This document shows, one piece after another, positions 1 to 9,110 of a DNA stretch of 64,000 bases. How positions within the stretch are numbered: the first letter of the stretch is position 1; each line of letters starts with the position of its first letter. This DNA comes from Chelonoidis abingdonii (Eukaryota; Chordata; Testudines; Testudinidae), in the NCBI RefSeq assembly GCF_003597395.2, contig NC_133770.1:30775446-30839445 (forward strand). The letters are read 5' to 3'. Under the pieces are notes generated by a model, which ran no database searches, was not told the DNA's origin, and saw only the letters and a list, made by a program, of their open reading frames with translations. The position numbers and the translations under genes were made by a program.

Positions 1-286
1 CTACCTGGCCAGTGCATCCGAGTTCAGATTTCTTTCCAGAGCGGTCACAGTGGTGCACTGTGGGATACCGCCCGGAGGCCAATACCCTCGATTTGCGGCC
101 ACACTAACTCTAATCCGACATGGCAATACCTATTTCAGTGCTACTCCTCTCGTCAGGGAGGAGTACAGAAACCAGTTTAAAGAGCCCTTTATATCGATAT
201 AAAGGGCCTCGTTGTGTGGACGGGTGCAGGGTTAAATCGGTTTAACGCTGCTAAATTCAGTTTAAACGTGTAGTGTAGACCAGGCC
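1..286. repeat. Partial MITE-like repeat cut by window start
   Basis: The first 286 bases look like the end of an interspersed element that begins before the window. It is richer in CpG than its surroundings and ends in GTGTAGTGTAGACCAGGCC. That terminus resembles the GGCCTTGTCTGCACT-type ends of other short elements in this window, read in reverse. Bases 184-207 form a perfect 24-base palindrome centred on the ATCGAT at 193-198. I recognise the sequence as a common turtle repeat from memory; no second copy is present here. The nominal 82-codon minus-strand ORF at 189-437 straddles the repeat edge and is not a gene. Confidence 0.5.
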
Positions 287-2480
287 AAAGTAATTTATGT
301 TTCAGATCCCTGAGATCTGTTGGGTTAATAGTCTGTACATTTCCATTAGGGGCAGACCCTTCTTGACAAAAGAAACCAAAGGAAATTCCGTAAGAGTATA
401 CTGGCTCCTGTATATGTATTGGCATGTCGGGGTACAATCTGGTCTTCTGTTATTTATTTAATAACTATACTGCCTCTTGTGGTGTACATTCTTTTTTTCC
501 TCCCACAGGTAGCTTTATAATACATTAGCTGTCTTTTAGGAATTATAAAATACTTTCAAGAACTGTTTGAATAATTCTAAGTTCTTCTCCTCTGTGTTAC
601 TGTCAGCCACAAAGCTCTTGAGAACACTTCATAATTCCAGAACAAGAGAGGTAGTAAATGTCTCTTAAACAAATGAATATTGTTGGTAGCAAAAATATGA
701 TATTTTGGTATTTTTTTCTTTTCATAGAAACAACTTTATTAGGTGGATCAAATGTGTAGACTATCCTTTCCCCAAGGCCAGTACATTAAGTAACATTGAT
801 CTTCATTCATGAAATGGGATCAGACAATTGTCTCAAATAAACCTTTCTGGACTCTCTAAAATAAGATAAAACGGGAAATTTCTACTAAATATGACAACTT
901 CAGGAGGATGGGGGGGAAAGGGAGAAAATTCTATCATCTGTTTGATCAGATTTAAGCACAAGAAGAGTTTTATGCAGTAATGTTAAAAATTAGAGATTTT
1001 TATCAGTGAGCATTTATAAATAAGATGTGGACTGTAGTACAGAGTAAATATACCTTTTACTACATTAAATGCACTGGGTTCTGAAAAGCTGCTGTTTGAT
1101 TTTCTAGAAGAAAATTCAAGAACTAGAAAATAATTAAAATAAATTGTTGAGTGATACGGCTCTAAATGGTTAAACATGGTATGATATGTAATTTCTAATA
1201 GTCCAGACAAAGCTGTTAGCTGTAGCACACCCATTCCAGAATCAATCTCTTTAATTTTGTGTTTATCACAGGAGAACATAAGCTCACAATTTATACTTTG
1301 TTAACACTGGCTTCTATAGTGGATATACCCTGATTTACAGCAGCTGAGGATCTGGCCAAGTATTGCGTTTTATAGAACTGCCCTTGTACTGTGGATTCTA
1401 TTTTTCTTTCAGAATAACATGTCTAATAGTTTCCATTTTAGGGAAGATGATGAATCATCAATAGCTATACATTTTTAAAATATGCAGAAAATAATTTCTG
1501 TTCAGTATACATGGAAACAAAAACTCATCTTTTTAATGCTATTCAGAAGAGACTTTCTGGTTAGTACACACAGAAGCGTGAAGCATGCAGTTTAGACCTT
1601 CTGAAAACAACAACTGATTTGCAAGGATATTTTTGCTGTTGGAGCTCCTGTGTGAATTTCTGAAATGAGAGAATAAATCCAGACACATTTTTACCAAACT
1701 CAAGAACAAAAGACATTTTACCTTCTCTTAGGAGCACATCGTCATATGGAGTGAATTGTCATAGACCCATTGACAGGGCTATGACACTTTATCCCAGTTG
1801 AAGATCAGCCCCATACAGAGCCAGTTCCTTACTGTAGTTTGAATATGCAAGTTTCAACAGCAGCAGCAACAAAACCCAATAACAACTAAGCAGAACATTT
1901 TTATAACTTTTAGTAACTGTCCTATTTTACCACCCATTTTAATGGGCTGAAAATCCTCCTTACAAAGGATATCAGAATAAAATAATATCATGCAGATCCA
2001 ATAGAGACAATACTATGGTGACAATGATGTGATTTTTTTTTAACATGATGTCAAAACACGTCATCCTGAATCCATGGAGACACTATTATGATGTCAGAAT
2101 GAAACATTATCAACACAAGTTGATGAAGACTATAAGAAAGGCAAAATGAAATGATGTTAGTGCAAGCCTATAAGATTATAATGTGAACATCATGTTAAGG
2201 GCATATGACACACTAAGTGGTATTATTTATTATACATTTTTAATTTCTGTTCATAGCAAAAATCCTGCAGTTTAATAGCATTTGTTGAAATACCACTGAA
2301 GTTGAAACACAAATGAACAAAGCTAAAGAGGTTTTAACCACAGAACAGTTGAGTTGCTAAGCTTCTCATGTAGCAGATGTAGTTGTACTATATGATATGG
2401 TTTTTCTGTAAGTGAGAATCATCTGTTATATGGCATTGTATTCTGTAAAAGAACCACTTACGATTTAATAATTAAAATAA
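287..2480. other. PARD3 intron, no recognised element
   Basis: AT-rich intronic DNA with no convincing exon, RNA gene or repeat that I could name. The minus-strand ORF at 983-1279 is AT-rich chance coding with no recognisable motif. Confidence 0.5.
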
Positions 2481-2668
2481 ATTAGTACTTTTTATATAGC
2501 ACTTACTGTGAATCGCAAAGCACCTTATAAAGGTGGGCATTACTTCTTTTGCAGATGAGTAGACTGAAGCACAGAGAGTATCAGTGACTTGGCCAAGAGT
2601 CAGTGGTAGGGACAAATCTTGACTTGTAAATCTGCCTCCTGCTGTATTGCTCAAGTGTTAGACAATGC
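2481..2668 (-). repeat. MIR-like SINE fragment
   Basis: An ancient SINE-like repeat in reverse orientation. Diagnostic pieces, in order, are a TATAGCACTT segment, GCAAAGCACCTTATAAAGG, CAGATGAGTAGACTGAAGCA, CACAGAGAGT and GTGACTTGGCCAAG. This is the order seen in the reverse complement of MIR-type elements. Similar copies lie at 32461-32668 and 51938-52165. Confidence 0.6.
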
Positions 2669-3294
2669 TGCCACTCTCTTCAGGTAGCTACCATCACCAA
2701 GCACCATTACAAAACCTCAGGCTTTGTTTCCTGTTGAAAAAGGAAAACCCTTTCACTTTTCCATAACTTCCTCCAGGCTAGACATCTTGGTGCCAGCTTT
2801 GCCTCATGTCTTAGTAACTCAGGTTGTCCTGAATAAATCTTATTCTTGCTGCGGTCTGCTGTGATGAGAGGAATATGTGTACACTGAAGTATCTGAAGTC
2901 CGTTTCTTGTTAGAAACATAAAGAAAAGTAACATAACACAAAAGTAAAGTAGACTTATAACAGTTTCTAATCCAGTTTTCTTAAACATGGCAAAATCACC
3001 AGTTCTCCTTCAGGACTGTGTCCTTCACTATACATGCCAAATAGAAATTTAAGAAAAAAAGTAACATTTAAGGTATCCAAACACAGAATAATTTGCAATC
3101 ATCTTACCTGGCAAAACATGCTTTTCAGCTCAAAAAGAAACTAGACAAATTAATTCTGTTGAAGGTAACCCTTTTGAATGTAACATTTATGACCATTTGT
3201 AGTTGTAAATTATATGAGGCAAAAGTGGTTATAATAAAGGATTAAAAAAAAGTAAAGGAAAAATGTCACAGTTTCAGGGAAACTGCACCTTTAT

Positions 3295-4000
3295 GCACAG
3301 GCGTCGAATTCCCCACTTTCCTGTGGGTGCTCGACCACCCTCTCTCTCCCAGCCCCGCCTCCACTCCACCCCTTCCTTACCACCATTGCAACCCCTTCCC
3401 CAAAGTCTCTGCCCCCTCTCTGCCCCTATTCCACCCCCTTCCCCAAATACCTGGCCCCACCTCCGGGTGTACCACATTCCCACTTCCTGGGGGAGGGATA
3501 GCTCAGTGGTTTGCTAAACCCAGGATTGTGAGTTCAATCCTTGAGGGGGCCACTTAGGGATCTGGGGCAAAAATCAGTACTTGGTCCTGCTAGTGAAGGC
3601 AGGGGGCTGGACTGGATGACCTTTCAAGGTCCCTTCCAGTTCTAGGAGATAGGTGTATCTCTAATTATTTTTTTTCTGCCACCCCCTCCCAGAGCGTGCT
3701 AATGCAGCTGTTTGGCAATGGCCAGGTGGGAAGTGCTGGCAAGTAGGCGGAGGATCAGTGATGTGGCGCACTCAGGGGGAGAGGAAGAGGTGAGGTGGGG
3801 GAGAGGGGAGCTTGGCTGCTGGTGGATGCAGAGCACCCACTAATTTTTTCCCGTGGATGCTCCAGTCCTGCATTTTTTTTAAATGCAAAACTCAGTCTGT
3901 GGATATGTTTCAGGTCAAAAAAGAAACCAATAGCCTGTCTTAGATCCAGCATTAGTTTCCCTTAGGTTCCTTTAGGAGCACCTATGGAGTCAGCACCTAT
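3295..4000. mobile_element. hAT-type MITE interrupted by a SINE
   Basis: A non-autonomous DNA transposon with GC-rich, C-tract-rich contents. The ends are imperfect inverted repeats: GCACAGGCGTCGA on the left, and on the right TCAGCACCTAT, whose complement reads ATAGGTGCTGA. Flanking octamers ACCTTTAT (3287-3294) and ACCTGTAT (4001-4008) agree at 7 of 8 positions, as expected for the 8 bp target duplication of the hAT superfamily. A tRNA-type SINE sits inside at about 3489-3668. About 105 bp near 3868-3975 also looks foreign to the element. No transposase is present, and the short ORFs here are chance coding in the C-rich sequence. Confidence 0.7.
3489..3668 (+). mobile_element. tRNA-derived SINE with CR1-like 3' tail
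   Basis: A short retroposon of the turtle tRNA-SINE type. The head holds an intact RNA polymerase III box A, TAGCTCAGTGG (3499-3509), and box B, GTTCAATCC (3532-3540), spaced as in a tRNA gene. The body then runs into a tail, from about 3607, reading GGCTGGACTGGATGACCTTT and then GGTCCCTTCCAGTTCTAG. The tail matches the 3' end of the CR1 copy at 58388-58425, which supports the view that CR1 machinery mobilises this SINE. It lies inside the hAT MITE at 3295-4000, so it inserted later. Target duplications were not clear. Confidence 0.85.
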
Positions 4001-4466
4001 ACCTGTATTCCCTCTTTATGGTTCCTCAAGGGTACCCCTCTAGCCTCCAAACTCTCAGCTGTCAACTCCCTTGGGAACATTTCACTCCATCCTGAGAGAG
4101 GCTTCTTTAAAGCTGCACAGTTCCCTGCCTACATTGTGATATCCCCAGCAAGACAAAGTGCCTAAAATGCAGGCTCTGTGCTTTCTCTCTCTCTCTAGAA
4201 GCTATGACCAGTGTATTACTCACAGTTGTAAGTTACCACACAGCTCTTTCTAACCACACACATTTATTCTTAAGGTGAAAAGTGTAACAGAGAAAATAAT
4301 AAAAACAATAACATTTCTATATGCCTGCTAATAGCTTACCAGAGGTCACTCATCCGTTGTAGGGAGCTCAGTAGGCCAAAGTCTATGAGTTGGGACCCTC
4401 GTTGGACTGGAAATCCTATCTATTTGCTGGAGCAGAAAGAAGGCCCTGAGTCAGTTTAAACTCAGG
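4001..4466. other. Intronic DNA, possible older repeat
   Basis: There is no gene here. The sequence has the look of an older dispersed turtle repeat that may have been the target of the hAT element at 4475, since the text resumes at 6573. I cannot delimit it and offer this only as an inference. Confidence 0.3.
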
Positions 4467-4828
4467 CTATTCATTAGAGCTGTCGATTAATCGCAGCTTA
4501 ACACATGCTATTAACTCAAAAAAATTAATCGCAGTTAATCGCAGTTTTAATCGCACTGTTAAACAATAGAATACCAATTTAAATTTATTAAATATTTCCA
4601 GATGTTTTTCTACATTTTCAAATATATCGATTTCAATTATAACACAGAATACAACGTGCACAGTGCTCACTTTATATTATCTTTATTACAAATATTTGCA
4701 CTGTAAAAATGATAAACAAAAGAAATAGTATTTTTCAATTCACCTGATACAAGTACCTTAATGCAATCTCTTTAGCATGAAAGTGCAACTTACAAATGTA
4801 GATTTTTCTTTGTTACATAACTACACTC

Positions 4829-5270
4829 CGAACCCCGCAATCCCAGCCTGGAGCAACCTCCTGCACCCCTCCGGGGTGGGGCAACCTCCTGCCCCTCATT
4901 CTCTGCCCCACCCTAGATCCCACACCCCCAGCTGGAGCCTGGACCCCATCCCACACCCCAACCTCTGCCCCAGCCCTTATCCCCTCCTGCCCTCTGAACC
5001 CCTCGGTCCCAGCCCAGAACATTCTCCTACACCTCAAACTCCTCATCCCCAGAGCCCTCATCCCCCTCCACCCCATTCCCCCGTCCCAGCCCGGAGCCCC
5101 CTCCCGCGCCTCGAACTTCTCATTTCTGGCCCCACCCCAGAGCCTGCACCTCCAACCAGACCCCTAACCCCCTCCCACACCCCAACCCCAATTTTGTGAG
5201 CATTCATGGTCCACCATACAATTTCTATTCCCAGATGTGGCCCTCGGGCCAAAACGTTTGCCCACTCCTG
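4829..5270. mobile_element. GC-rich element nested in hAT left arm
   Basis: A C-rich block, with many CCCCA/CCTCC iterations, that breaks the otherwise continuous inverted arm of the surrounding hAT element. Its right end reads GTGGCCCTCGGGCC, then GTTTGCCCACTCCTG, which resembles a hAT-type terminus I know from turtle repeats. The left terminus is not recognisable, so the copy is probably truncated. The 140-codon proline-rich ORF at 4777-5199 is compositional and not a gene. Confidence 0.55.
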
Positions 5271-5297
5271 CTTTAGAACCTACAAGTCCACTCAGTC

Positions 5298-5516
5298 CTA
5301 CTTCTTGTTCAGCCAATTGCTAAGACAAACAAATTTGTTTACCTTTACAGGAGATAATGCTGCCTGCTTCTTATTTACAATGTCACCTGAGAGTGAGAAC
5401 AGGTGTTCGCATGGCACTTTTGTAGTCAGCATTGCAAGGTATTTACATGCCAGATATGCTAAACATTCGTATGTCCCTTCATGTTTTGGCCACCATTCCA
5501 GAGTACATGCTTCCAT
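5298..5516 (-). pseudogene. hAT transposase C-terminus, left arm
   Basis: A 72-codon open stretch encoding the C-terminal dimerisation (hATC) region of a hAT transposase, in the ZBED-like branch. The core CEHLFSLSGDIVNKKQAALS fits the family pattern of a Cys/Ser-Glu-Arg/His-Leu-Phe motif followed by a Gly-Asp/Asn-Ile-Val stretch and a Leu-Ser-Pro turn. A trailing CLSNWLNKK ends at a stop at 5298-5300. Upstream residues EWWPKHEGTYECLAYLACKY are typical of the helix before the core. There is no N-terminal BED finger or RNase H-like catalytic core in this arm. It mirrors the plus-strand copy ending at 6198. Confidence 0.75.
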
Positions 5517-5556
5517 GCTGATGACACGCCTTTAAAAAAAATGCTTTGATTAAATT

Positions 5557-6198
5557 TTGACTGAGCTCCTTGGGGGAGAACAGTACGTCTCCTACTGTGT
5601 TTTACCCACATTCTGCCATATATTTCATGTTGTAGCAGTCTTGGATGATGACCCAGCACATGTTGTTCGTGTTAAGAACATTTTCACTGCAGATTTGACA
5701 AAGCAAAGAAGGTACCAGTCTGAGATTTCTAAAGATAGGTGCCACACTCAACCCAAGGTTTAAGAATCTGAAGTGCCTTCCAAAATCTGAGAGAGACAAG
5801 GTGTGCAGCATGCTTTCAGAAGTCTTAAAAGGGCAATACTGCAATGCGGAAACTACAGAACCTGAACCACCAAAAAGAAAATCAACCTTCTGCTGGTGGC
5901 ATCTGACTCAGATGATGAAAGTGAACATGTGTCAGTCTGTACTACTTTGGATCATTATTGAGCAGAACCCATCATCAGCATGGACACATGTCCTCTGGAA
6001 TGATAGTTGAAGCATGAAGGGACATATGAATCTTCAATGCATCTGGCACGTAAATATCTTTCGACACTGGCTACAACAATGTGATGTGAATGCCTGTTCT
6101 CGCTTTCAGGTGACATTGTAAACCAGAAGTGGGCAGCATTATGTCCCACAAATGTACATAAACTTGTTTATCTGAGTGACAGGCTGAACAAGAAGTAA
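5557..6198 (+). pseudogene. Degenerate hAT transposase, spacer and right arm
   Basis: A plus-strand transposase remnant broken by stops and frame changes. Recognisable pieces in order are VLDDDPAHVVRVKNIF (near 5650), a segment with KNLKCLPKSERDKVCSML (near 5770-5820), PPKRKSTFCWWH (near 5870), and the hATC core CECLFSLSGDIVNQKWAAL (near 6085-6140). It ends with DRLNKK and a TAA at 6196-6198. An in-frame TGA lies just before the core, and several more stops interrupt 5760-6000. It is the same gene family as the minus-strand copy in the left arm. The N-terminal half of the transposase is absent. Confidence 0.7.
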
Positions 6199-6630
6199 GC
6201 TCTAAAGTTTTACATTGTTTTATTTTTGAATGCAGTCATTTTTTGTACATAATTCTACATTTGTAAGTTCAACTTTCATGATAAAGACGTTGTATTACAG
6301 TACTTATATGAGGTGAATTGAAAAATACAATTTTTTTTTTGCGGCACAAATATTTGTGATCAGAAATAAATATAAAATGAGCCCTGTACTCTTTGTGTTC
6401 TGTATTTTAATTGAAATCAATATATTGGAAAATGTAGAAAAATCCAAAAATATTTCAATAAATGGTATTCTATTATTATTTAAGTGTGATTAATCGTAAT
6501 TGCAATTATTTTTTTTAATTGCATGATTAATTGCGATTAATTTTTTAATCGCTTGCTAGCCCTACTATTTATCCAAAACTTCTCTCTTTGTCTTTTGGCC
6601 TCTGGAGAATCTAATTTGAACTCTTGTATG

Positions 6631-7045
6631 AGGGATGGCCAGCCTGAGCCTGAGAAGGAGCCAGAATTTACCAATGTACATTGCCAAAGAGCCACAGTAA
6701 TACGTCAGCAGCCTCCCATCAGTTCTCCCATCCTGCTCCCAGAGCCTGCACCCACCTGTAGCCCCGCCGATCAGTGCCTCCCCCTTCCTCACCGCAACTT
6801 CCAATCAGCTCTTTTGTGGCGTGGAGGAGGAGCGAGGGCACTGCAGGCTCAGGGGAGAGGGCGGGAAGGGGTGGAGTGGGGGCAGGGCCTGTGGCAGAGC
6901 CAGGGGTTGAGCAGTGAGCACTCTCCGGCACATTGGAAAGTTGGCGCCTATAGTTCCAGCCCCAGAGTTGGTGCCTATACATGGAGCCACATATTAACTT
7001 CTGAAGAGCTGCATGTGGCTCCAGATCCACAGGTTGGCCACCCCT
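6631..7045. mobile_element. hAT-type MITE
   Basis: A 415 bp non-autonomous element with ends AGGGATGGCCAGCCTGAGCC and a right end GGTTGGCCACCCCT, whose complement is AGGGGTGGCCAACC. Flanking octamers CTTGTATG and GTTGTATA share the six bases TTGTAT. The interior is GC-rich in its middle. I recognise it from memory as a common turtle MITE. The 185-codon ORF at 6553-7110 and the 178-codon minus-strand ORF at 6719-7255 are read through this element and are not genes. Confidence 0.65.
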
Positions 7046-8077
7046 GTTGTATATGCAAGTCTCTGATGTTAATTCTCTGGAAGTGTTGCAACTTGAGTGA
7101 ATTTGCCTAATCATCCCCCACTGTTCTTGATTCCTGGAGGAGCTGGGGTTGCCCTTCCCCATGGAAGTACATACAGTCCTAGGCCCACAATGACACACAA
7201 ACTTAAAACAGTACGTTCTCCTAAAGATATTGCAGAAAATTACCATATCAGTCACAAAAAATATTTTAGGAAATATGTTACAGCCCCAATGTGATTTTAT
7301 GCAGAAATAAAGATGTTTTGATAAACCAACTTTTTAAAGATTTTTAAGAAGTCTTCATATGCAAATATTTATACATTTTAATCTTAATTATTTTCTAATC
7401 AGTATATAAAACTAGGAGGCTAATTTCATAAGAAAGCAACGTCCATAAGAAATGCATTTAGGCACGAATTCAAGTACAGTAATCAGACTTACCTTTGATT
7501 TCCATTTTTTTTCCTGGTTGATTCAAATGGAGTACTGCTGGTTTCATGAGATAGCTAGTGAGAGTTTTCAAGATGGTCCCAACTAAAGTCTTGATAGCAA
7601 ATGTCCCCAGACTTTAGAAGAATGTAGGTATGACCATGAATCTTAACTCGGGCTCCCTTCTGATATTGCACCCTCTGAAGTTTATGCCAACACTACCCCG
7701 GATTTTAGTGGGAGTGGGATCAATACCCATAATGGCAACTGGATCTGAGTGCTCCTGAAGTTTGGATTGGCCTCTGAAATACTTGGGCCCATGTCAGTTT
7801 TTTAAAATGGAGTGTTTCCCATTTGGTATATGGAAATTAATCTGTCATTAGTGAGAGAGAGCGAAGGTAAAAACAATGAAAATATTAGTTTGGGATTTAT
7901 ATGCAAATATCCCACAGTTAAAGAATTAAAATAATTGTACTGGAATTTGATTATAGAGTGGTAAGGAGGTGGGGGACCATCTCTAATATGACCATGTGAA
8001 CACTGTGCAATGTTGTATCATCACTTAAACTGTTCAGGTCTTTCAATTAAATTTGTATTGCTATATTACTTTACTAA
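7046..8077. other. PARD3 intron, no recognised element
   Basis: AT-rich intronic sequence in which I see no gene. The first 250 bp may continue the older repeat noted at 4001-4466. Confidence 0.4.
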
Positions 8078-8345
8078 TTAATAGATTCCAAGGTAAAAAG
8101 GGACCACTGTGATCATCTAGTCTGACCTCCTGTATAACACAGGTCATAGGACTTTCTGAAAATAATTCCTAGAGCATATCTTTTAGAAAAACATCCAATC
8201 TTGATTTTTAAAATTGCCAGTGACGGAGAATCCACAATGACATTTGGCAAATTGTTCCAATGGTCAGTTACTCTCACTGTTAAAAATGTATGCCTTATTT
8301 CCAGTATGAATTTGTCTAGCTTCAACTTCCAGCCAGTGATATGGT
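8078..8345 (-). mobile_element. CR1-family LINE fragment, ORF2 3' end
   Basis: The minus-strand open stretch 8113-8325 encodes the C-terminal tail of a CR1-like ORF2. Its DHWNNLPNVIVDSPSL is directly comparable to KHWKKLPREVVESPSL, read in the tail of the CR1 copy at 58258-58305. On the plus strand the segment reads GATCATCTAGTCTGACCTCC, a typical reverse view of the CR1 3' region. The copy is 5' truncated and retains no reverse transcriptase domain. It is an older and more diverged subfamily than the CR1 copy at 56.5 kb. Confidence 0.75.
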
Positions 8346-8771
8346 CCTTGACATTGTGGTTTTATTACTTTTCTTTTTTTAAACAAAGATTTCATTTTTG
8401 CTGAAAGCAAATGTGCATTACAGTCTAGAGAAAATGCTATTTGTTTTTCATACACACAACACCAAGATATAGAATTTTTTATGGATCATTTCAGTGGTTA
8501 AGAGAAGAAACAGTCAATCTAAAAAGGCTTTTCCATTCTCTAACATAATTTCTAGCAGTTCGCTAAGCATGACATAGAATCCCTCGTGACCTTTTAAAGA
8601 AAATAAGCTTGTTGACGTTGAAAGAGAACTAAAGGGTGCAGTTCAGATATGTAAATAAGTATGTAAAGTGTGCACTAAAATTTTCTGTTGAAATTTGCTG
8701 ATGACTTTAAAATCAGTTGTATAAGCAGGATCATTTGCTCTGTGAAAACAATTTATTTGTAAGTATTTAGG
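8346..8771. other. PARD3 intron, no recognised element
   Basis: No gene or repeat that I can name. Confidence 0.4.
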
Positions 8772-9110
8772 CCCCCATCCTGCAAAGACTTAGGCTTGGT
8801 CTACATTAACAGTTGTACTACTATTGCTCTGTCAGTTGGTGGAGTGATTTTTTACCTACATAGCTATGCCAGTATAAGACCTACTGTGGACGCAGTTAGA
8901 CTAGGGGGTCAACCAGCATCAACTATAGCGGTATAAGCATAGTTATACTGGAATTACTATGTCCGGCTAGGAGTGTTTCATCAGTTAAATATGCCGGTGT
9001 AACTAAAACAGCAAAACCCTACTAGAGGAGACAAGGCCTTCCACACAGCGTTCTGTGGGGATTAATCTTATGTGCAAGTTACCTGGATAAGACTTTGCAG
9101 GATTGGATCC
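8772..9110. repeat. Two nested inverted-repeat elements
   Basis: The outer pair is CCATCCTGCAAAGACTTAGG at 8775 and, on the right, AGACTTTGCAGGATTGGATC near 9090, which is its near reverse complement. Inside it lies a second unit (8793-9038) whose ends GGCTTGGTCTACA and GACAAGGCC (complement GGCCTTGTC) form another inverted pair. This suggests a younger MITE inserted in an older palindromic element. No coding capacity is visible, and target duplications could not be read confidently. Confidence 0.5.

Larger units (their letters stand above)
4475..6564. mobile_element. Fold-back hAT transposon with inverted arms
   Basis: A 2.1 kb hAT element bounded by TAGAGCTGTCGATTAATCGC and a right end whose complement begins TAGGGCTAGCAAGCGATTAA. 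Flanking octamers CTATTCAT (4467-4474) and CTATTTAT (6565-6572) agree at 7 of 8. The two halves are reverse complements. The left arm (4475-5524, minus a nested insertion at 4829-5270) matches the right arm (about 5971-6564) over roughly 0.6 kb, around a spacer of about 450 bp. Each arm carries the C-terminal end of a hAT transposase, on the minus strand at left and the plus strand at right. The spacer keeps more of the plus-strand transposase. The element is thus a rearranged fold-back derivative and cannot encode an intact transposase. Confidence 0.75.

Noticed and set aside
3499..3540. A functional tRNA gene
   Set aside because: Box A and box B are present, but no tRNA cloverleaf continues past box B. 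The sequence runs into a CR1-like tail, so it is a SINE.
4777..5199. 140-codon proline-rich ORF
   Set aside because: It lies in a C-rich nested repeat. The proline content follows from composition, and there is no promoter, splice context or domain.
4475..6564. CRISPR-like or bacterial mobile system
   Set aside because: The repeats are transposon arms and termini in a vertebrate intron. There are no regularly spaced identical short repeats or cas-like genes.
6553..7255. 185- and 178-codon ORFs on opposite strands
   Set aside because: Both read through the MITE at 6631-7045, and opposite-strand ORFs of similar length over a GC-rich repeat are chance.
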